Of a stretch of 64,000 nucleotides of DNA, positions 15,572 through 28,454 are shown one piece after another. Source of the DNA: G963665925 sp963676345 (GTDB lineage Bacteria; Bacillota; Clostridia; Peptostreptococcales; Acidaminobacteraceae); contig CAXXTS010000004.1 of NCBI GenBank assembly GCA_963676345.2, positions 372,001 through 436,000 of the forward strand. The letters run 5' to 3'. The number at the start of each line of letters is the position of its first letter. Position 1 is the first letter of the stretch. The notes under the pieces were generated by a model that made no database searches, was not told where the DNA came from, and was given only the letters and a program-made list of their open reading frames with translations. The translations under genes and the position numbers were made by a program.

Positions 15572-16603
15572 TTATGAATGTAGTTTCATATCACCTAACT
15601 TTATCATACCACGTTTTCTCATAAATTCGAAAATGATAAATGATAAAATTCCAGGTAAAATGAAATGCAAAAGCCCCATTTTCATAATTATTTCAGACAT
15701 TGGTGTAGATTCAGACATTGCTGCAAGTGTACCAAACTGCCCTACTAAGCCACTTGTACCCATTCCTGCACCGATGCTATTAGATTCCATTTTAAAAATT
15801 GTAGTTCCCAGTGGTCCTATTATACCACTTGCAAGCGTCGGTGGCACCCAAATCATTGGATTTCTTATAATATTCGGAACCTGAAGCATGGATGTTCCCA
15901 GTCCTTGGGCTATAAATCCGCCAAATCCATTTTCTTTATAGGATATAACTGCAAACCCAATCATCTGCGCAGAGCAGCCAATCAGCGATGCACCTGCCGC
16001 TAGTCCAGATAATCCAAGTGAAATTGCCAGCGCCGCACTTGATATAGGCAGCGTTAAAATCATGCCCATAAGTATAGCCACAATAATTCCCATAGGTACC
16101 GGATGAAGAACAGTAGCTGTATTAATAAGTTCTCCAAGTCCACGCATAATCATTGCAATCCATGGACTGATAAAAGTACCAATCAGGCCACCTACAATAA
16201 TAGTCAGAGCAGGTACAAGCACAATATCTACTTTTGTCTTTCCTGATATAATCTTTGAAAATTCTGCTGCACAAAGCGCTGCGACGAATGCTCCCATAGG
16301 CTCGCCAATGGATGCAACAAATACACCAGTGTCAGAGATCTTCAAAGAACCCGCTCCAATTGCACCTGCAACGATGGATGCAAATATACCCAGTGGAGGT
16401 GCACCAACGCTATAGGCAACTGCGCCCCCTATAGCAGGTCCCATCATAAACTGAGCCATCTTTCCATAAAAAACAAGCTGATCCAGTCCCGAAAAATCAC
16501 CAATCTGTTTTAAAATCAAACCAATGATCAAAGATCCAAAAAGACCCAGTGCCATGCCATTTAAAGTTTTAATTAAGTATTCTCGTATATTTAATGATTT
16601 CAT
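15572..16603 (-). CDS. PTS EIIC-like membrane protein (PTS_EIIC_2 type)
   Basis: A 343-residue polytopic protein with eight to ten hydrophobic segments rich in Gly and Ala: FGSLIIGLILKQIGDFSGLD, MMGPAIGGAVAYSVGAPPLG, LPISSAALAISLGLSGLAAG, GLVGQFGTLAAM. The pattern matches the PTS_EIIC_2 group, stand-alone EIIC-like proteins whose substrate is unknown. I start at the ATG at 16603; a GTG at 16612 is an alternative. It follows nadC after 26 bp with no terminator between them, so it is likely the last gene of the nad operon. That position makes uptake of an NAD-precursor-related compound conceivable, but this is an inference. Confidence 0.75.
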   Translation of the reverse strand: MKSLNIREYLIKTLNGMALGLFGSLIIGLILKQIGDFSGLDQLVFYGKMAQFMMGPAIGGAVAYSVGAPPLGIFASIVAGAIGAGSLKISDTGVFVASIGEPMGAFVAALCAAEFSKIISGKTKVDIVLVPALTIIVGGLIGTFISPWIAMIMRGLGELINTATVLHPVPMGIIVAILMGMILTLPISSAALAISLGLSGLAAGASLIGCSAQMIGFAVISYKENGFGGFIAQGLGTSMLQVPNIIRNPMIWVPPTLASGIIGPLGTTIFKMESNSIGAGMGTSGLVGQFGTLAAMSESTPMSEIIMKMGLLHFILPGILSFIIFEFMRKRGMIKLGDMKLHS

Positions 16604-16629
16604 ATATTTCACTTCCCTTCTATAGCCTA

Positions 16630-17463
16630 CTAAAGGCGGATATTCATACTGATATCCAGTGCCTGATAGGAGTGGGTCAATGCCCCAACACTAATAACAT
16701 GGACCCCTGTAGCTGCAATTTCGCCAATCGTCTGAAGGGTTATCCCCCCAGAAGCTTCAAGTACAACCTGGCTCCCATACAGCTCCACCGCACGCTTCAT
16801 ATCCTCAATAGACATATTGTCCAGCATTACAATATCCGCACCTGCTTCTACTGCAGTATCAAGTTCATTCAAACTGGTCACTTCAACTTCAAGCTTCACC
16901 GTATGGCCAAGTTTGTTTTTAATTTTTTGAACCGCATGCTCTATACCACCAGCAGCTCTAATATGATTGTCTTTAATCATCACTGCGTCAGACAGACTAT
17001 ATCTATGATTAAAACACCCGCCTACACGAACTGCATATTTTTCAAGTGGTCTGAGTCCTGGCGTGGTTTTTCTCGTGTCTACTACTTTAGTTCTATAAGC
17101 TTGAACTTCTCTTGAGAACCTGCTAGATAGGGTCGCAATTCCAGACATTCTTTGAATCAGGTTAAGGGCCAATCTTTCAGCCTTAAGCATATCTGCTGCA
17201 GGACCTGTAACCTTAAACAGGAGATCGCCTTTATGAACCATATTCCCATCTTGAACCAGTACTTCGATTTCAAAGGCTTCGTTTACTTTCTTAAATACAG
17301 CTTCAAAAACCTCAGACCCCGCAATAATCCCATCATCCTTCGCTGACACTTCCGCGGTGACAATACGTGATTCTACATCAAGTAGATCAGTCGTTATATC
17401 CATATAAGGCATATCCTCAACCAGCCACTGCTCAATTTGCCGGTCTAATCCTATAAATTTCAA
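16630..17463 (-). CDS. nadC: nicotinate-nucleotide pyrophosphorylase (carboxylating)
   Basis: A 277-residue quinolinate phosphoribosyltransferase. EDMPYMDITTDLL near the start, NLIQRMSGIATLSSRF, VVDTRKTTPGLRPLEKYAVRVGGCFNHR and DAVMIKDNHI are the family signatures, with Arg and His that bind quinolinate and PRPP. LEASGGITLQTIGEIAATGV closes the barrel. It converts quinolinate and PRPP to nicotinate mononucleotide, CO2 and pyrophosphate. It is third in the nadA-nadB-nadC operon, 14 bp after nadB, under presumed NiaR control. Confidence 0.96.
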   Translation of the reverse strand: MKFIGLDRQIEQWLVEDMPYMDITTDLLDVESRIVTAEVSAKDDGIIAGSEVFEAVFKKVNEAFEIEVLVQDGNMVHKGDLLFKVTGPAADMLKAERLALNLIQRMSGIATLSSRFSREVQAYRTKVVDTRKTTPGLRPLEKYAVRVGGCFNHRYSLSDAVMIKDNHIRAAGGIEHAVQKIKNKLGHTVKLEVEVTSLNELDTAVEAGADIVMLDNMSIEDMKRAVELYGSQVVLEASGGITLQTIGEIAATGVHVISVGALTHSYQALDISMNIRL

Positions 17464-17477
17464 AATGCATCTTCCTT

Positions 17478-18986
17478 TCAGCTCACAATATGGCTACCTA
17501 AGGATGCTGGTCTCCTTGATGCAGCCACAATAATTTGCTCTGCTACACAGGCCATATTTAGCACTTCTATCTCTTCTACACAGGTAGCTGATACGTACTC
17601 CAATTCAGTTAAAACATCTTTTAGCGCTTTTCTTCCCTGTTCAATCAATTCTGGCTTTCGAATAATAAAGGCAGACTTTGTCAGAACTGATTTGATTTGA
17701 TCTTTCAACACCTGTACATCCATAGCTTGCGTATTGTCTAACTTGAACGCGATACGTCCAAACACTGCGCGCCTATCGAGCGATTCATTCAAGTTCTGCG
17801 CAACCCGTTTACCAAAAACCAGACCTTCAAGAAGTGAATTGCTTGCCAAACGATTGGCGCCGTGAACCCCCGTACATGCTACTTCACCACAGGCATATAG
17901 TCCCTTCATGCTCGTATTTCCATTTATATCTGTAAGAATGCCTCCCATGATATAATGCTGTACTGGTCTGACCGGTACAGGACTCGTGGCTAGGTCATAC
18001 CCTTCTTCCAGACAATTGCTGTAAATAGTCGGAAAACGGGATTTTAAATATGACCGGTCTAAATGACGTACATCAAGATATAGGGTTTCACCCTGTCTCA
18101 TCTGCTCAAACATAGCTTCAGCCACTATATCTCTTGGTGCAAGCTCCTTAAGAGGATGTAGCCCATCCATAAAACGCTTGCCACTCGAGTTGATGAGATA
18201 TCCACCTTCACCTCTAACCGCTTCTGAAATCAAAAATGTTCTATTCTGGTTTGAAAAGGCAGTCGGATGAAATTGAATGAATTCCATATCTTTTAAGTCT
18301 ATATGTGCTCTAATTGCCATACCTATTCCATCACCAGTCAATATTCCAGTATTTGTAGTCGCTGTATATAAGCCGCCAATACCCCCAGTTGCGAGTACGA
18401 CATTTCGACTTGTGAATATTTTCTTCGTCCCCATGTGAACAGCTAATATGCCAACTGCCTGACCACTTTGTTCTAGAATGTCAACGGCTGTGGTATGTTG
18501 TGCAAATTCAATATTTTCTCGATTTTGTGCCGCTTTTAAGAGGCCACTTGTAATCGCTTCACCAGTAAAATCTTTATAGTGAAGCACGCGTCTTGCCGTG
18601 TGGCCACCTTCTCTTGTCGACAAAAGGTTTCCCGATGCATCGCAGTCAAGTTCTACACCCAGTTTAAGCATATCTTGAATGCGTTCATAGGCTTCTTCAA
18701 TCATAGTGCGTACTGCTTCTTTGTCATTATAGGCACTTCCGGCTCTGAGCGTATCCTCAATATGAACTGAAATGTCATCTGAATGCATTGCTGCTGCAAT
18801 GCCCCCCTGTGCCAAACTGCTATTGCTATCCATTACATTCGATTTTGAAAGAATGAGTATTCTGTAGCTCTGATCCAGTGAAAGTGCAGTAAATAGACCC
18901 GCCACGCCAGATCCGACTATAATGCAGTCATATTGCTTTGCCCCACTTAAATCAATATCAAAGTTCATTGAGTATCGCCGCTTCAT
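17478..18986 (-). CDS. nadB: L-aspartate oxidase
   Basis: A 502-residue FAD enzyme of the succinate dehydrogenase/fumarate reductase flavoprotein family. CIIVGSGVAGLFTALSL is the FAD-binding dinucleotide motif; SSLAQGGIAAAM, GREGGHTARRVLHYKD-like REGGHTARR, and FIQFHPTAF plus RGEGGYLINSSGKRFM are typical of NadB. It oxidises L-aspartate to iminoaspartate for quinolinate synthesis. The ATG at 18986 is chosen because AGGTGA lies 5 bases upstream; a GTG at 18995 overlaps it. It begins 14 bp after the nadA C-terminal reading frame. Confidence 0.95.
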   Translation of the reverse strand: MKRRYSMNFDIDLSGAKQYDCIIVGSGVAGLFTALSLDQSYRILILSKSNVMDSNSSLAQGGIAAAMHSDDISVHIEDTLRAGSAYNDKEAVRTMIEEAYERIQDMLKLGVELDCDASGNLLSTREGGHTARRVLHYKDFTGEAITSGLLKAAQNRENIEFAQHTTAVDILEQSGQAVGILAVHMGTKKIFTSRNVVLATGGIGGLYTATTNTGILTGDGIGMAIRAHIDLKDMEFIQFHPTAFSNQNRTFLISEAVRGEGGYLINSSGKRFMDGLHPLKELAPRDIVAEAMFEQMRQGETLYLDVRHLDRSYLKSRFPTIYSNCLEEGYDLATSPVPVRPVQHYIMGGILTDINGNTSMKGLYACGEVACTGVHGANRLASNSLLEGLVFGKRVAQNLNESLDRRAVFGRIAFKLDNTQAMDVQVLKDQIKSVLTKSAFIIRKPELIEQGRKALKDVLTELEYVSATCVEEIEVLNMACVAEQIIVAASRRPASLGSHIVS

Positions 18987-18999
18987 CCGATTCACCTAC

Positions 19000-19898
19000 T
19001 TACTTGGTTACATTAAGCATACGATCCAGCGCTTTGAAAGCCCCTTCGCGTACATCTTTTTCTACAGTAATTTCAAAGGTTTCCTCTTTTATCGCTGTAT
19101 ATACGTTCTCAAGAGATGTTTTCTTCATATTATGACAGGTTAAAAGCCTGAGAGAATTCTAAAATCCTTATCTGGATTTTCTTTACGAAGTGCGTGCAGT
19201 ATGCCCATTTCTGTACCAATGATAAAAGACTTTTCACTGGAATTTTTCACATGTTCAATAATTTGAGCTGTACTGCCTACAAAATCAGCACGCTCAACCA
19301 CTTTTGGATTGCATTCCGGATGTACAAGAATCGGTGCATGTGGTCGTGCAGCACGACTGGCCAGCAGTTCTTCTGGCTTGACGCGCTCATGTGTAATACA
19401 AAATCCTTCCCACCGGATAATTTCAGTTTCAGGAACCCACTTTTGAACATAGTGTCCAAGATTTTTATCCGGTGCGAATAGTATTTTTTCAGCATTCAAT
19501 GATTTTACAACAGCTACAGCATTGGATGACGTACAACATATGTCACTGTGCGCTTTTACATCTGCTGATGAATTCACATAAGTAACTATTGGAATATCCG
19601 GATTAGACGCTTTAAAGGCTTTTAGATCTTCTCCTGTTACCATATCTGCCATTGGACATCCTGCATCAATAACGGGCAAGATGACTCTTTTATTTGGACT
19701 CAAAATTTTTGCACTTTCCGCCATAAAATGAACGCCACAGAATATAATCATGTCATGCTCTGTGTTCGCTGCAACTTGGCTTAATTTTAGTGAGTCCCCT
19801 ACAACATCTGCAATATCCTGAACTTCAGGAATCTGATAGTTGTGTGCTAAAATAATTGCGTTCTTTTCTTCTTTAAGTCTTTTAATTTCCTCTATCAT
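19000..19898 (-). pseudogene. nadA: quinolinate synthase, frameshifted near the 3' end
   Basis: The N-terminal part (LKEEKNAIILAHNYQIPEVQ, FCGVHFMAESAKIL, DAGCPMADM, VTYVNSSADVKA, CTSSNA, VHPECNPKVV, GSTAQIIEHV, GTEMGILHAL) is an intact short-type NadA. It combines iminoaspartate with dihydroxyacetone phosphate and needs a [4Fe-4S] cluster. The frame stops at 19140 in a TTTTAA run, but LTCHNMKKTSLENVYTAIKE and the rest of a normal C-terminus continue in the -1 frame to a stop at 19000. One extra T in the run would restore the frame. The stop removes the third cluster Cys (in CHNMKK) and about 45 residues. Start: ATG at 19898 with GGAG upstream; GTG 19913 or ATG 19922 are alternatives. A sequencing error, true mutation or recoding are all possible. 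Confidence 0.85.
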
Positions 19899-19951
19899 AT
19901 GGATTTGCTCCACGTTCTTCATTCCTTTCAACATATATGACAACTGTAAAT

Positions 19952-19969
19952 ACAGGTGTCTTGTCACCT
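19952..19969 (-). promoter_or_regulatory. probable NiaR operator before nadA
   Basis: ACAGGTGTCTTGTCACCT holds the dyad AGGTG/CACCT around TCTTGT and resembles known NiaR (YrxA) sites in Firmicutes. It lies 54 bp before the nadA start and next to the niaR gene. Repression in the presence of nicotinate is inferred from the family. Confidence 0.6.
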
Positions 19970-20005
19970 TAAAGCGTTATAATAAGCCTATTACACGGCT
20001 TATTT

Positions 20006-20518
20006 TTACTCTTGAATAAAGTTATTATCTTTCAAATCACGCACAAGCGCCTGATATATTTTTTCGCTCGGCACCTCTATTGTATGGATATGTTCGCCTT
20101 CTGTCAATGTGGATAATGGCAGTGCAGAAGCATTTTCAACTTTCTTTAAAAAGGTCTTCAATGACGCTTTAGAATCAATCATGAGTTGCCCAATTAATTC
20201 TCCATATACTGGGTGTTCAACAATAACATTCAGTATTTTACAGCCATATTCAAGCATAATTCTGAGTTCATCACCTATACGTGAACTATCATGCTGACAA
20301 ACAACGGTCTTGATAAGTCTGTCCTTTTTGACTTCTCTAGGAATAAAATAGCCATTGGATGCAGCAATTATATTATAGCCAGATGCCCTTAAAACTGCAA
20401 TGTCTTGTACAATAACCTGGCGACTTACATCATATTTTTTTGCTAGGCAAGATCCTGTGACCGGCTCCGGCGATGTATGAAGCAATTCTATAAGTGCATC
20501 CCTTCGCGATTGCGTCAT
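20006..20518 (-). CDS. niaR: NiaR (YrxA) nicotinate-responsive repressor
   Basis: A 170-residue regulator. The ATG at 20518 has GAAAGGAG six bases upstream; the frame is open further to 20665 but without a ribosome binding site. Residues 1-60 are an HTH_11 winged helix (RRDALIELLHTSPEPVTGSC, KKYDVSRQVIVQDIAVLRAS, GYNIIAASNGY). The rest is the 3H domain with conserved His residues in VCQHDSS, IVEHPVYGEL and GEHIHTIEV, which bind metal and nicotinate. It represses NAD synthesis genes when nicotinate is plentiful. It lies just upstream of nadA on the same strand, and its own promoter is at 20574-20602. Confidence 0.9.
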   Translation of the reverse strand: MTQSRRDALIELLHTSPEPVTGSCLAKKYDVSRQVIVQDIAVLRASGYNIIAASNGYFIPREVKKDRLIKTVVCQHDSSRIGDELRIMLEYGCKILNVIVEHPVYGELIGQLMIDSKASLKTFLKKVENASALPLSTLTEGEHIHTIEVPSEKIYQALVRDLKDNNFIQE

Positions 20519-20573
20519 AAAGCACTCCTTTCTAACTTTATATCTTATTTCTTTAAAATTCTTTAACGGCATT

Positions 20574-20602
20574 ATTTTATTACTTTCATATGACTTCGTC
20601 AA
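20574..20602 (-). promoter_or_regulatory. sigma-A promoter of niaR
   Basis: On the minus strand TTGACG, a 17-bp spacer and TAAAAT lie about 55 bp before the niaR start codon. No NiaR-type dyad is visible in this stretch. Confidence 0.55.
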
Positions 20603-20793
20603 TAACTGCTGCCTATACACTAATTTTATAGTAAAGCGGTTAGAGAAATTTTTAGCATATCCCAAATCAAGGCTTTTGTCTGGTACACGCTCGCATAGTC
20701 AACATACAGCTCATAATTAAGCATCCTATTGATCTCAGAAAAGTTTCGAGGTGGCACGCTTATATTTCAGCTTGATTGTTGATCTAAAACCCA

Positions 20794-20828
20794 TAAAAAA
20801 AGCTGATTTCAATTGTTTGAAATCAGCT
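20794..20828 (-). terminator. intrinsic terminator after the gntR-type gene
   Basis: On the minus strand AGCTGATTTCAA pairs with TTGAAATCAGCT and is followed by seven T. It starts 33 bp after the regulator's stop. Confidence 0.9.
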
Positions 20829-20861
20829 TTGGTGCATGTCGTAATAATTTGTGATGTAAGT

Positions 20862-21524
20862 TTATATATTGTGTTGTTTTTCAAAATTGTCTTTTGAATG
20901 ACTGATATGATCAATGATTTTCTTAACAGCCTTATCTTGATCTCTTTCGATAAACGCATCCAAAATTTCCTTATGTTCCTCAAGTGTGTTCTGCATACGT
21001 CCTTCTGTCTTTAGAGACTCATAACGTGTACTCTTTATAAACAGTTGGAAATCTCTGAGAACATGCTCAAGAAAACGACTGTTTGTTGCACTGTAAATAA
21101 GCTCATGGAATTTCGTATTCAACTCAAATATCTTATCGACATCATTTTTGAATGTATAGAATTCCATCAATTCATAAATTTCTTTGAGGCTATCCAAGTC
21201 TTCTTGAGTCATTCTTTCAACAGACCACTTTGCTGCAATAGCTTCAATCGTCTCACGAATTGTGTAGATATCCATTATATCTTGTGCTGTAACGCCTTTA
21301 ACGATTACGCCGCGGTTTGGTATGTTTTCAACCAAGCCGTCCAATTCGAGCTGCTTGAGAGCCTCTCGCACAGGAGTTCGACTAACACCCAGTTCGTCAG
21401 CCAATTTTGCCTCTACGATTTTCTCGCCTGGATTATACATACCATTTAATATGTCTTCACGAATTTTTTCAAAAATTATAGAAGTTAAAGATTTATTCTC
21501 CTTCTTCTGGTCAAAAAGGTCCAT
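20862..21524 (-). CDS. GntR-family regulator, FCD (FadR-like) subfamily
   Basis: A 220-residue transcription factor. The N-terminal winged helix reads IREDILNGMYNPGEKIVEAK, LADELGVSRTPVREALKQLE, DGLVENIPNRGVIV, which is the GntR signature. Residues about 80-215 are an all-helical FCD ligand domain with the usual metal-binding Asp and His residues (IYTIRETIEAIA, FHELIYSATNSRFLEHV, EHKEILDAFIERD, HISHS). Such proteins bind organic acids. Its target is not evident: no metabolic gene is adjacent. A dyad TGTACAGAAATATATACA lies downstream of its promoter and may be an autoregulatory operator. Confidence 0.85.
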   Translation of the reverse strand: MDLFDQKKENKSLTSIIFEKIREDILNGMYNPGEKIVEAKLADELGVSRTPVREALKQLELDGLVENIPNRGVIVKGVTAQDIMDIYTIRETIEAIAAKWSVERMTQEDLDSLKEIYELMEFYTFKNDVDKIFELNTKFHELIYSATNSRFLEHVLRDFQLFIKSTRYESLKTEGRMQNTLEEHKEILDAFIERDQDKAVKKIIDHISHSKDNFEKQHNI

Positions 21525-21588
21525 TAAAAAATGCCTCCAAATACTCCGCCTCTATTGTATATATTTCTGTACATTAAACTGCTACTTT

Positions 21589-21617
21589 ATTCTATATTAC
21601 TTTCTATAGAGTGTCAA
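21589..21617 (-). promoter_or_regulatory. sigma-A promoter of the gntR-type gene
   Basis: On the minus strand TTGACA, a 17-bp spacer and TAGAAT. The expected start is near 21582, just before the imperfect dyad at 21556-21574. Confidence 0.6.
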
Positions 21618-22379
21618 CGATAGAAGCCTTCATTTTACTGTGTTTTAGGCGGTTTTCTTTTTTTTATTTGTGTACTTTTACCAAACTCCACGTATTTTGT
21701 GTATACATTATAATTAAGATAAAATGCACGGATCCACCTAAAATGTATTCTTGAATCTAAAAACTTTCACATTCATGCATATTATCTAGTCCATCAATCT
21801 GGAAAACTCCATCAAAGTCAGTATTTTCAATACATATAGGGAATCTCTTCATAAGAAATCACGCTGATTTAGTGAAAGTTTATATTTTACTTCTTGCATT
21901 TTTTTAAGAGATATAGTCAAATTTGTTCTCTTTTTTAGTATTTATTACAAGGCTTAGAGTTAAGTTAATGTTAAATGATTATAAACAGGTCAATTTTGCA
22001 AACTTATACGCCGTCCGTAAAATTTCTACCTTACTTTCCAGTCCTATTCGTCATTTTAATATGCCAATCTGTTCGAAAACTGTATGTATATTCGTTTAAA
22101 CTACTTTTTATAAGTATACCATGGCTTTATTTCCTTGAAATTTTGCCTTAACATGCTCTGCAATAATTGCCTAATTCTCTTCAATTATAAAGACTGGTCT
22201 GCTGTCTAAATAACAGATTCGTTAGACTTTTGCGGTATCATATATGTATGCCTTCAATATCTAACTTTAAACGTCAATATAAGCAGCACAAAGAGCACTA
22301 TAAAAAGCATTCACGAGTAAAAGGCCTTGCTATCCTAATTGCAAATAAAACTATTCTATGTCTCTTTTTTTATACAAAA
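21618..22379. other. 760-bp AT-rich intergenic region, no gene recognised
   Basis: Between the rRNA operon terminator and the gntR-type promoter. I see no ORF with a ribosome binding site on either strand and no tRNA. A TGTATACA palindrome sits at 21701-21708 beside a TATAAT-like sequence. The region may hold only spacer DNA. Confidence 0.5.
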
Positions 22380-22412
22380 TAAAAAGACCTTGAACAAATT
22401 GTTCAAGATCTT
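22380..22412 (-). terminator. terminator of the rRNA-tRNA operon
   Basis: On the minus strand AAGATCTTGAAC, a 5-base loop and GTTCAAGGTCTT are followed by TTTTATTTTG, directly after tRNA-Gly. Confidence 0.9.
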
Positions 22413-22415
22413 AAC

Positions 22416-22490
22416 TGGAGCGGAAGACGAGATTCGAACTCGCGACCCTCGCCTTGGCAAGGCGATGCTCTACCACTGAGCCACTTCCGC
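22416..22490 (-). tRNA. tRNA-Gly (GCC)
   Basis: A 75-base cloverleaf with encoded CCA. The anticodon loop TTGCCAA gives GCC; the T arm contains GTTCGAATC. It is the last gene of the rRNA operon. Confidence 0.95.
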
Positions 22491-22495
22491 AAATG

Positions 22496-22580
22496 TGGTG
22501 CGGGTGGAGGGACTTGAACCCCCACGTCTATTGACACTAGAACCTAAATCTAGCGCGTCTGCCAATTCCGCCACACCCGC
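22496..22580 (-). tRNA. tRNA-Leu (TAG)
   Basis: An 85-base tRNA with a long variable arm (class II) and encoded CCA. The anticodon stem CTAGA/TCTAG encloses TTTAGGT, giving anticodon TAG. It lies between 5S rRNA and tRNA-Gly. Confidence 0.95.
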
Positions 22581-22663
22581 ATGTGTGTTTTTTATTCAAA
22601 ATAAAAAATTCTGCCGCGAAGCAGAATAAATATTCTCGCTTTCGCGATAAATGTTAAATGAAA

Positions 22664-22779
22664 CCGGCGACGACCTACTCTCCCAGGGGGCTGCCCCCCA
22701 AGTACCATCGGCGCTGAAAAGCTTAACTGCTGTGTTCGGAATGGGAACAGGTGTGACCTTTTCGCCATCATCACCGGAT
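22664..22779 (-). rRNA. rrf: 5S ribosomal RNA
   Basis: About 116 bases. The minus strand has the conserved CACACCTGTTCCCATTCCGA and GAGAGTAGG segments of 5S rRNA. Ends are paired (CCGGTGATGATGGCG with the 3' CGTCGCCGG). Exact ends are estimates. Confidence 0.95.
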
Positions 22780-22800
22780 TTCATTTTAAAGGATTGCTCC

Positions 22801-22816
22801 TTCAAAACTGCACATG
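22801..22816 (-). repeat. 23S processing stalk, 3' arm
   Basis: TTCAAAACTGCACATG on the plus strand is complementary to CATATGCAGTTTTCAA at 26046-26061, on the other side of the 23S gene. The two arms can pair in the precursor and form a double-stranded stem that RNase III normally cuts. Confidence 0.6.
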
Positions 22817-22864
22817 ATCTTAAAAGACGTTTGTTTCACTTTGGTTTTGACCCAAATTCTTATT

Positions 22865-25779
<2,915 letters not shown>

Positions 25780-26045
25780 AATTTAATGACGCGCATTCAT
25801 CTTCCAGCTCGTCGTTGCTGCTCAGTCATCAGTCAGTTACGTATATTATACGTGCCTTCCCTCTTCCTTCGCGCGCCTCGATCTGTAAGCGACTGCTTTG
25901 TCATGATAAACTGTTCTCTGATTATTAATCAATGAGTATTTATAATTCGAGTTTGAGTTTTGTTTACCTCAGTGAAACTGTATCTAACCCTTTTCTTAAA
26001 ACTTAGTTTCAATATTTTGGTTTGATACGTTTTCGTCTTCTAATT

Positions 26046-26063
26046 CATATGCAGTTTTCAAGG
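26046..26063 (-). repeat. 23S processing stalk, 5' arm
   Basis: Partner of the arm at 22801-22816 (see there). It lies in the 16S-23S spacer between tRNA-Ala and 23S rRNA. Confidence 0.6.
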
Positions 26064-26124
26064 TGCAATAATCTAATAAATTCTCCCAAATCTTTCAGAA
26101 GAATTCATCGCCAAACGGCGAAAG

Positions 26125-26200
26125 TGGTGGAGGTAACAAGATTCGAACTTGCGACCCCCTGCGTGCAAGGCAGGTGCTCTCCCAACTGAGCTATACCCCC
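26125..26200 (-). tRNA. tRNA-Ala (TGC)
   Basis: A 76-base tRNA with encoded CCA in the 16S-23S spacer. Anticodon stem CCTGC/GCAGG with loop CTTGCAC gives TGC. The acceptor stem GGGGGTA pairs with TACCTCC. Confidence 0.96.
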
Positions 26201-26265
26201 ACTTCTACAAAATGATTCAGCTAAGCTTCCTCATTTCTAGCGTTTTATAAGAGACTTGCGGTCTC

Positions 26266-26285
26266 TCAAAATTAAACAGTATAGA
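26266..26285 (-). repeat. 16S processing stalk, 3' arm
   Basis: TCAAAATTAAACAGTATAGA on the plus strand pairs with TCTATACTGTTTAATTTTCA at 27957-27976, flanking the 16S gene. Together they form the RNase III processing stem. Confidence 0.65.
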
Positions 26286-26290
26286 GTACG

Positions 26291-27832
<1,542 letters not shown>

Positions 27833-27956
27833 AAATTTGTTTCAAATGTTTTTGATCGCTCAGATGAATCTGACTAATTAATCATTATCATCCGTTACGA
27901 ATCTTTGGTGCATCTAGACCTTGTCTTGATGCGGTAAAAGAATTGAACGTGTTAAT

Positions 27957-27978
27957 TCTATACTGTTTAATTTTCAAA
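27957..27978 (-). repeat. 16S processing stalk, 5' arm
   Basis: Complement of the arm at 26266-26285. It lies about 125 bp before the 16S 5' end in the leader. Confidence 0.65.
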
Positions 27979-28049
27979 GACCGAAATCAATTAAGCTTGT
28001 GTTAAAACTTCGTTGATTTTGTGTTGCGTCACCAACCGGCGACTCAATT

Positions 28050-28079
28050 ATCATAACACTTTTCAGTGTTTTGTGTCAA
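28050..28079 (-). promoter_or_regulatory. rRNA operon promoter P2
   Basis: On the minus strand TTGACA, an 18-bp spacer and TATGAT, about 220 bp before 16S. Confidence 0.7.
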
Positions 28080-28179
28080 GCACTTTTTAAAACTTTTTTT
28101 CGATGAATTTGCTTTCAACATTTCTCGAAATCGTTTTATTTGCTGTGCCGACTGTACTGCTCTCAAGCGGTACTTGAAT

Positions 28180-28208
28180 ATAATAGCACCCGTACCTGTA
28201 AGCGTCAA
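28180..28208 (-). promoter_or_regulatory. rRNA operon promoter P1
   Basis: On the minus strand TTGACG, a 17-bp spacer and TATTAT, 130 bp upstream of P2. Tandem promoters are usual for rRNA operons. Confidence 0.7.
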
Positions 28209-28396
28209 CCCCCTTTATTAAAGAAATAATATTCTAAATACTTCACCAATAGAATCCCAATATGATTCGTCAATATAATGTGTTTCGCTTCCTATATATA
28301 ACCTGAAATTTTATACTTAATCATGGAATTTTATAGTAAATTTCTACTTAGGATGTTTCAATGCCTAAAATACTTTCACAGGTTATCATGGATAAG

Positions 28397-28425
28397 TTGA
28401 ATCTTTAAAATCCCTATATTATAAT
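28397..28425 (+). promoter_or_regulatory. sigma-A promoter of trpS
   Basis: TTGAAT, a 17-bp spacer and a perfect TATAAT lie 30 bp before the trpS start. The leader is too short for a T-box, unlike serS. Confidence 0.75.
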
Positions 28426-28454
28426 GTTTATAGCTAATTCAGGAGGTGTTCGAT

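Noticed and set aside
15488..15577. 29-codon plus-strand ORF with AAGGAG upstream
   Set aside because: It runs into the 3' end of the EIIC-like gene on the other strand, has no promoter or terminator and no conserved features. Possible but not supportable.
20735..20983. 82-codon minus-strand frame
   Set aside because: It overlaps the 3' end and terminator of the GntR-family gene in another frame.
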